A DNA stretch of 18,483 nt from JAWLCA01 sp050485905. GTDB lineage: Bacteria; Pseudomonadota; Alphaproteobacteria; Rhodobacterales; Rhodobacteraceae. Every line of letters begins with the position of its first letter. Positions within the stretch are counted from its first letter, which is position 1. The notes under the pieces are model-generated. The model did no database searches. It was not told the DNA's origin and worked only from the letters and a program-made list of their open reading frames with translations. Shown here piece by piece: positions 13,873-18,483 of this stretch. Location: NCBI GenBank assembly GCA_050485905.1, contig JBJHCH010000078.1, positions 1 to 18,483 of the forward strand, in the 5' to 3' direction. Made by a program: the position numbers and the translations under genes.

Positions 13873-16803
13873 TTAGACGCCGGATCCGCTTCTGTCCACG
13901 CGGAGCGCCTGATCGAGAACCCGGACGACATGCAGGGCCGTGCGGCCGGTGCCATGCTCTATCTGGCTGCGGCAACTTGTTCCGTCGGCCACGATCAAGT
14001 CGCCCGCACTGGACGCGCGCACGGCGGGCAGCAGGGAAAGTTCACCCATGGCCAGCGACACATCAATTGTTTCGGCCTGATGGCCGAAGGCTCCGGCCAT
14101 ACCGCAGCAGCTCGACTCGATCACTCGCACCTCCAACCCCGGAATCTTGGAAAGGATGCGTTCCACCGGCCCCATCACGCCGAGCGCTTTCTGATGGCAA
14201 TGACCATGCAGATGGGCGACATGACCTGCCATGTCTTGCAAGGGCAGCGAAATCCGCCCCGCCTCCAGATCCTCGGCCAGAACCTCCTCGATCAGCTTCG
14301 CCGCAGCCCCAAGAGTTGCTGCCTTATCCTTGGACAGAAGGGCATGGTATTCATCACGCAATGTCAGAATGCACGATGGTTCCAGACCGACAACCCGCGC
14401 ACCGCGATGGACGAGCGGAAGCAGCGCTTCGACGGTACGCACGGCCTCGGCCCTCGCCCGGTCCACGTCGCCCACGGCGAGATAAGTCCGCCCGCAACAC
14501 AAGGGCCGATCAACCGCGCCGGTTGGCGGCACATGAAGCCGGTATCCCGCCGCCAGCAACACACGCCTTGCGGCATTCAGGTTTGCCGGCTCAAAATAGC
14601 GGTTGAACGTATCGGCAAAGAGAACAAGGTCTCGCCCGTCGCCAATAATATCAGCTTCAGTGGCGGCTCTATCGGGGTCTCTCCAAGGCTTTTGCCACAC
14701 GGGTAGCCGCCGCTTCGCTGATAGTCCCACAGTCCACTCAGATACCGCGGCGAGGCCCGGGATACGGTCACGCAGGTTCGCCAGCCATCGCAGGCGCGCT
14801 AGCACTGGTGCGTAGCGCGGCAGGTTAGCCACCAGCCGTTCGCGTAGCGGCAGGCCATGGCGCGCATGATGGTGATGCAGCACCTCCACCTTCATCCTCG
14901 CCATGTCGACACCTGTAGGACATTCCCGCTTGCAAGCCTTGCAGCCTACGCACAGCGCCATGCTGTCCTTCATCTCGGCCGAGGTGAGCGCGCCCTCGCC
15001 CAACTGGCCAGAGATCGCAAGGCGCAGAGTGTTCGCCCGACCACGGGTTAGGTGTTTCTCGTCCTTCGTCACCCGATAGCTGGGGCACATCGCGCCGCCA
15101 GCGAGTTTCCGGCAGGTGCCGTTGTTGTTGCACATCTCCACCGCGCCACCCAATCCACCCCAGTCGGACCAGTCCAGCGCTGTCTTCGCCGGCTCTGCCG
15201 CACGATATCCCGGCGGAAAGCGCATCAGGCCAGGATCATCCATCTGGTAGGGCCGCACGATCTTGCCGGGATTCAGGCGGTTCCCTGGGTCGAACGCATC
15301 CTTCACCTGCTCGAAGGCGCGGACCAGCCGGCTGCCGAACATCGGCTCGTGAAATTCCGACCGCGAGATGCCGTCGCCATGTTCGCCGGAATGCGAGCCC
15401 TTGAAGCGGCGCACCAGATCGCAAGCTTCCTCGGCGATTGCGCGCATGGCGCTGAGACCGCGCGGATCCTTCATGTTCAGGATTGGCCGGACATGCAGGC
15501 AGCCGACCGAGGCATGAGCATACCAGGTTCCCTGCGTGCCGTGCCGGTCGAACAGGTCGGTGATCGCATCGGTATAGTCGGCAAGATGCTCCAGCGGCAC
15601 CGCACAATCCTCGATGAAGCTGACGGGCTTGGCGTCGCCGCGTGCAGACATCATGATGTTCAGGCACGCCTCACGCACCTCCCAGACCTGCTTCTGGTCC
15701 GCCGGTTCGGAGACATCGACCACCGCGCCGGGGAAACCATGGTCGACCATGCACTGATCGAGGCGCCGCAGGTCCGCCAGCAACGCATCTCGATCTTGAC
15801 CGGCGAACTCCACCAGAAGCAGGCATTCGGGCTGGCCGCGGGTGATCTGCGCCAGGGTCTGGCGAAACAGCGGAATATCCGCGCCCAGCCGCAGCACGTT
15901 GTTGTCGACCAGTTCCACCGCGGTCGGCCCCAGCTCGACCAGAAAGCGCGTGGTCTCCATAGCTGCCCGGAAAGATGGAAAGTGGCAGACCCCCATGACC
16001 CGATGTTCCGGCAGGCGTGCCAGCTTGAGCGTGATGCTCGTCGACAACGCCAGCGTGCCTTCGGAGCCGACCAGCAGGTGAGCGGGGTTGGGCGCTGGTT
16101 GAAGCAGACTGTCGAGGTTGTAGCCCCCGACCCGCCGCTGCACTTTGGGAAACTTAGACTCGATCTCGTCGCGCTCGGTCTCTGCCAGTGCGATCATCTG
16201 CGCGCTCAGCACCGCTGCGGCTTCGCCCTTCGTTTGCGGCGCGAAGCGGATGGATTGCCCATCATGCAGCAAGGCGTCGACCGCGACGACGTTGTCCACC
16301 ATCTTGCCATAAGCAAGCGAGCGCGCGCCGCAGGAGTTGTTTCCTGTCATCCCCCCGATCGTGCAGCGGCTGGCCGTCGAAGGCTCCACCGGAAAGAACA
16401 GGCCATCGGAGCGCAGTCGGGTGTTAAGCCTTTCCAGCACCATGCCGGGGCGCACCTCGACGCTTTGCGCCTCGCGGTCGAATGCGATCATCTCGTTGAA
16501 GTGTCGGCTGAAGTCCAGCACCAGCCCGTCTCCGATGGGCTGGCCGTTCTGAGATGTGCCACCGCCTCGCGCGATGACGGGCACGCCGTGTTCGCCAGCG
16601 ATCTGAAGTGCGGCGGCCACATCGTCCTCGCCGCGCGGAAAGGCGACGGCCTGTGGCATGATCTGATAGATCGACGCATCGGTCGCGTAGCGGCCCCGTG
16701 TGAAGATGTCCGCAGCGACCTCGCCCTCCATCGCCCGGGAAATCTGCCTGACAAAGGCCGAGTGATCCCGTCCGGGGCTGTTCTTCGTCGATTCTCGGAT
16801 CAT
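13873..16803 (-). CDS. FAD-binding and (Fe-S)-binding 2-hydroxyacid dehydrogenase (GlcD-GlcF/YdiJ-type fusion)
   Basis: A 976-residue two-part oxidoreductase. The N-terminal half is a FAD_binding_4/FAD-oxidase C protein (RGGGTSQNGQPIGDGLVLDF near residue 79; GGMTGNNSCGARS further on). The C-terminal half binds Fe-S clusters: CNNNGTC at 558, CVGCKACKRECPTGVD at 618, and two CCG-type motifs, LCCGRTY (769) and SSCCGMAGAFGH (899). The layout is that of E. coli YdiJ and D-lactate/D-2-hydroxyglutarate dehydrogenase fusions, which oxidise a D-2-hydroxy acid to a 2-oxo acid and feed electrons to the respiratory chain. The substrate is unknown. ATG 16803 is preferred (AGGAG 7 nt upstream); earlier in-frame ATGs would lie over the divergent promoter. 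It is divergent from the aminotransferase gene and followed by gntR. Confidence 0.92.
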   Translation of the reverse strand: MIRESTKNSPGRDHSAFVRQISRAMEGEVAADIFTRGRYATDASIYQIMPQAVAFPRGEDDVAAALQIAGEHGVPVIARGGGTSQNGQPIGDGLVLDFSRHFNEMIAFDREAQSVEVRPGMVLERLNTRLRSDGLFFPVEPSTASRCTIGGMTGNNSCGARSLAYGKMVDNVVAVDALLHDGQSIRFAPQTKGEAAAVLSAQMIALAETERDEIESKFPKVQRRVGGYNLDSLLQPAPNPAHLLVGSEGTLALSTSITLKLARLPEHRVMGVCHFPSFRAAMETTRFLVELGPTAVELVDNNVLRLGADIPLFRQTLAQITRGQPECLLLVEFAGQDRDALLADLRRLDQCMVDHGFPGAVVDVSEPADQKQVWEVREACLNIMMSARGDAKPVSFIEDCAVPLEHLADYTDAITDLFDRHGTQGTWYAHASVGCLHVRPILNMKDPRGLSAMRAIAEEACDLVRRFKGSHSGEHGDGISRSEFHEPMFGSRLVRAFEQVKDAFDPGNRLNPGKIVRPYQMDDPGLMRFPPGYRAAEPAKTALDWSDWGGLGGAVEMCNNNGTCRKLAGGAMCPSYRVTKDEKHLTRGRANTLRLAISGQLGEGALTSAEMKDSMALCVGCKACKRECPTGVDMARMKVEVLHHHHARHGLPLRERLVANLPRYAPVLARLRWLANLRDRIPGLAAVSEWTVGLSAKRRLPVWQKPWRDPDRAATEADIIGDGRDLVLFADTFNRYFEPANLNAARRVLLAAGYRLHVPPTGAVDRPLCCGRTYLAVGDVDRARAEAVRTVEALLPLVHRGARVVGLEPSCILTLRDEYHALLSKDKAATLGAAAKLIEEVLAEDLEAGRISLPLQDMAGHVAHLHGHCHQKALGVMGPVERILSKIPGLEVRVIESSCCGMAGAFGHQAETIDVSLAMGELSLLPAVRASSAGDLIVADGTSCRSQIEHGTGRTALHVVRVLDQALRVDRSGSGV

Positions 16804-16867
16804 CGGAATGCTCCTGGCGGCGGGTGCGGCGTCGACGTTCGAGCCCATTACAAAATGCTTGCCAGAA

Positions 16868-16896
16868 CTGAATACAGTATGCAACATTCTATTCAG
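16868..16896. promoter_or_regulatory. Palindromic operator in the divergent promoter region
   Basis: CTGAATA-N15-TATTCAG is a perfect 7-bp inverted repeat lying 64 bp from the dehydrogenase start and 46 bp from the aminotransferase start. Its centre contains CAGTATGCAA, close to the TNGTATACNA pattern known for some FCD-type GntR regulators. Leftward TTGCTG-N17-TGTATT and rightward TTGCCA-N17-CAACAT promoter-like pairs overlap it, so one bound dimer could control both directions. Confidence 0.5.
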
Positions 16897-16942
16897 CAAG
16901 GGCGACGCGACTCGAGCGGCGTTGCGGCAAGGAGTAGCCAAG

Positions 16943-18127
16943 ATGCAGACAGGTCGACATTTCCTTCAAATCCCCGGCCCGACGAACACGCCACTCCCGA
17001 TCCTTGCCGCGCTGGCCATCCCGACCATCGATCATCGCGGGCCAGAGTTCGGCGCGCTGGGGCGCGAGGTGCTGTCGGGCGTTCAGCGGGTCTTCAAGAC
17101 AGAGCAGCCGGTGGTGATCTACCCGGCCTCGGGCACCGGCGCGTGGGAGGCGGCTCTGGTCAACACGCTGTCGCCCGGCGACAAGGTCCTGATGTTCCAG
17201 ACAGGCTGGTTTGCGACCTTGTGGAGCAAGCTGGCCGCGAAACTCGGGCTTCGGGCAGAGTTTATCGAAGGCGACTGGCGCAGCGGCGTGGACGCGGAGC
17301 GTATCGCAGCCCGCCTTTCCGAAGACCGCGATGGCGAGATCAAGGCCGTCTGCGTGGTGCACAACGAAACCTCCACCGGGGTGACGTCTGACATCGCCGC
17401 CGTCCGACGCGCGATCGACCGGGCCGGCCACGGCGCGCTTCTTCTGGTCGACACGATCTCGTCCTTGGGTTCGATCGACTATCGGCACGACGAATGGGGC
17501 GTGGATGTTACGGTCGGGGGATCGCAGAAGGGCCTGATGCTGCCGCCGGGGCTGTCGTTCAACGCCGTGTCAGAGAAGGCGAGGGCAGCGGCGAAATCCG
17601 CGACGCTGCCGCGGTCCTTCTGGGAATGGGAAGACATGATCGCCGCGAACAAGACCGGCTACTTTCCCTACACACCTGCGACGAACATGCTTCAGGCATT
17701 GAAGGTGGCGCTTCGGCTTCTGGAGGACGAGGGGCTGGACAACATTTTCACACGGCATCAGCGCGCCGCCGAAGCAACGCGCCGCGCCGTGCGTCACTGG
17801 GGGTTGGAGATTCAGTGCCGGAATGAGGCCGAATACTCCGGATCCCTGACCGCCGTGAGGCTGCCCGAGGGGCATTCGGCCGACAATCTTCGTTCCGAGA
17901 TTCTGAGGCGATCGAACATGTCACTAGGCAATGGGCTTGGGCCACTTGCCGACAAGGTCTTCCGCATCGGGCATCTGGGTGATTTCAGCGATCTTTCGAT
18001 CACCGGCACCCTTTCGGGCGTGGAGATGGGGCTGGCCGTCTGCGGCATCCCGCACAAGCCGGGTGGAGTGGAGGCCGCGATGCAGTGGTTGAACGGCAAC
18101 GCCGCGCCAAAGGTGGCTGCCGAGTAG
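16943..18127 (+). CDS. Class V PLP aminotransferase, serine/alanine/aspartate-glyoxylate type
   Basis: A 394-residue fold-type I, class V aminotransferase. It begins MQTGRHFLQIPGPTNTP and holds PTIDHRGPEF, the PLP phosphate-binding PASGTGAWEAA, HNETSTGV, LLVDTISSLGS and the catalytic lysine K196 in VGGSQKGLMLPPGLS; RIGHLGDF is at the C-terminus. This set is typical of serine-glyoxylate/alanine-glyoxylate aminotransferases and of L-aspartate:glyoxylate aminotransferase BhcA, which use glyoxylate as acceptor and yield glycine. Which donor is used cannot be decided from the sequence. ATG 16943 has AAGGAG about 9 nt upstream. It is divergent from the dehydrogenase gene and 59 bp upstream of an enolase-superfamily gene. 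The bhcB, bhcC and bhcD neighbours of the β-hydroxyaspartate cycle are not visible. Confidence 0.9.
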   Translation: MQTGRHFLQIPGPTNTPLPILAALAIPTIDHRGPEFGALGREVLSGVQRVFKTEQPVVIYPASGTGAWEAALVNTLSPGDKVLMFQTGWFATLWSKLAAKLGLRAEFIEGDWRSGVDAERIAARLSEDRDGEIKAVCVVHNETSTGVTSDIAAVRRAIDRAGHGALLLVDTISSLGSIDYRHDEWGVDVTVGGSQKGLMLPPGLSFNAVSEKARAAAKSATLPRSFWEWEDMIAANKTGYFPYTPATNMLQALKVALRLLEDEGLDNIFTRHQRAAEATRRAVRHWGLEIQCRNEAEYSGSLTAVRLPEGHSADNLRSEILRRSNMSLGNGLGPLADKVFRIGHLGDFSDLSITGTLSGVEMGLAVCGIPHKPGGVEAAMQWLNGNAAPKVAAE

Positions 18128-18186
18128 GAAGACGAGAGTGCAGCCCGGAACCACCGAAACGGCGGGCCGGGCCAAGGGGGGAGCGG

Positions 18187-18483
18187 ATGAAGATAGCGGC
18201 GGTGCGTGCAAGCGTGCATGCCTTTGAGGCGACCTTGCCGCTGGTTGGCAAGCCCGCGGGGGATTCGCTTCGCGTGGTTTGCGAAGTCGAGACGGACACC
18301 GGCCATGCCGGTATCGGCATGGCCGCGCGCTTCCTGCCACAAGGCATCGCAGCAGTGGTCAACAACCACCTTGGCCCCGCCGTGATCGGCTGCGACCCGC
18401 GCGATCTGGAGGCGATCCACGCCCGGCTCCACAAGCTGGTCTCGGAACGCGGGCAGACCATCGGGATCAACCTGTCCGCCCTG
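18187..18483 (+). CDS. Mandelate racemase/muconate lactonizing enzyme family protein, N-terminal part
   Basis: The first 99 codons of an enolase-superfamily enzyme that continues past the right edge. MKIAAVRASVHAFEATLPL, RVVCEVETDTGHAGIGMA and GPAVIGCDPRDLEAIHARL form the N-terminal capping domain of the MR/MLE group, in which a basic residue and a magnesium site in the missing barrel abstract the α-proton of a carboxylate. The reaction (racemisation, dehydration of a sugar or hydroxy acid, or cycloisomerisation) is set by that barrel and cannot be assigned. GGGGGGAG lies just before the ATG. It follows the aminotransferase gene by 59 bp on the same strand and is probably in the same operon. 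A GCCCGG / CCGGGC hairpin lies in the gap. Confidence 0.85.
   Translation, partial: MKIAAVRASVHAFEATLPLVGKPAGDSLRVVCEVETDTGHAGIGMAARFLPQGIAAVVNNHLGPAVIGCDPRDLEAIHARLHKLVSERGQTIGINLSAL

Noticed and set aside
16804..16941. Longer start for the FAD/Fe-S dehydrogenase (1022 residues)
   Set aside because: It would place the coding start inside the divergent promoter and palindrome; ATG 16803 has a good ribosome-binding site and family similarity begins after it.
15052..17391. 779-codon open frame on the plus strand
   Set aside because: Antisense to the FAD/Fe-S dehydrogenase and then out of frame with the aminotransferase; composition is shadow-like.
16943..18483. β-hydroxyaspartate cycle cluster (bhcABCD)
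   Set aside because: The aminotransferase resembles BhcA, but the next gene is an enolase-superfamily enzyme and the visible regulator is GntR, not IclR; no dehydratase, aldolase or iminosuccinate reductase is seen.

Overview
The window looks like chromosomal DNA of a high-GC alphaproteobacterium, most likely a member of the Rhodobacteraceae (Paracoccus/Rhodobacter-like). This rests on codon use, the gcvT-gcvH-gcvP order behind a tandem glycine riboswitch, and family resemblance of the proteins. No database search was possible, so genus level is inference.

Layout. (1) 1-419: the 3' part of tag (3-methyladenine-DNA glycosylase I), convergent with (2) a dadA-like FAD amino-acid dehydrogenase (508-1758, minus) whose leader is a tandem glycine riboswitch (about 1799-1972). 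(3) 2.0-8.06 kb: an accessory-looking block bounded by two inward-facing left ends of related IS3-family elements. It holds a doxX remnant, a WYL (YafY-type) regulator broken by an in-frame TAG, a VOC/glyoxalase protein, and a complete four-gene phosphonate-type ABC transporter (phnD-phnC-phnE1-phnE2) behind a Pho-box-like sequence. It ends in scrambled IS3 debris. (4) 8.05-8.33 kb: the first 40 or so codons of a tyrosine-type integrase, cut by the IS, lie just downstream of a tRNA-Ala(CGC) gene, the classic trace of an element integrated at a tRNA. (5) 8.4-12.97 kb: the glycine cleavage operon gcvT-gcvH-gcvP on the minus strand with its own tandem glycine riboswitch. (6) 13.15-18.48 kb: a divergent catabolic locus. 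Leftward run a large FAD/Fe-S 2-hydroxyacid dehydrogenase fusion and a GntR/FCD regulator. Rightward run a class V (serine/alanine/aspartate-glyoxylate type) aminotransferase and the N-terminus of an enolase-superfamily (mandelate racemase type) enzyme that leaves the window. A palindrome sits in the 139-bp divergent promoter region.

How the parts may work together (inference). Glycine and C2/C3 acid metabolism recur. A glyoxylate-type aminotransferase would make glycine, glycine cleavage consumes it, and a second glycine-sensing leader controls an amino-acid dehydrogenase of the DadA family. The divergent dehydrogenase/aminotransferase/enolase-superfamily locus does not match a pathway I can name and is the best candidate for something undescribed. 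The phn transporter seems to be phosphate-regulated cargo with no phosphonate-degrading enzyme beside it.
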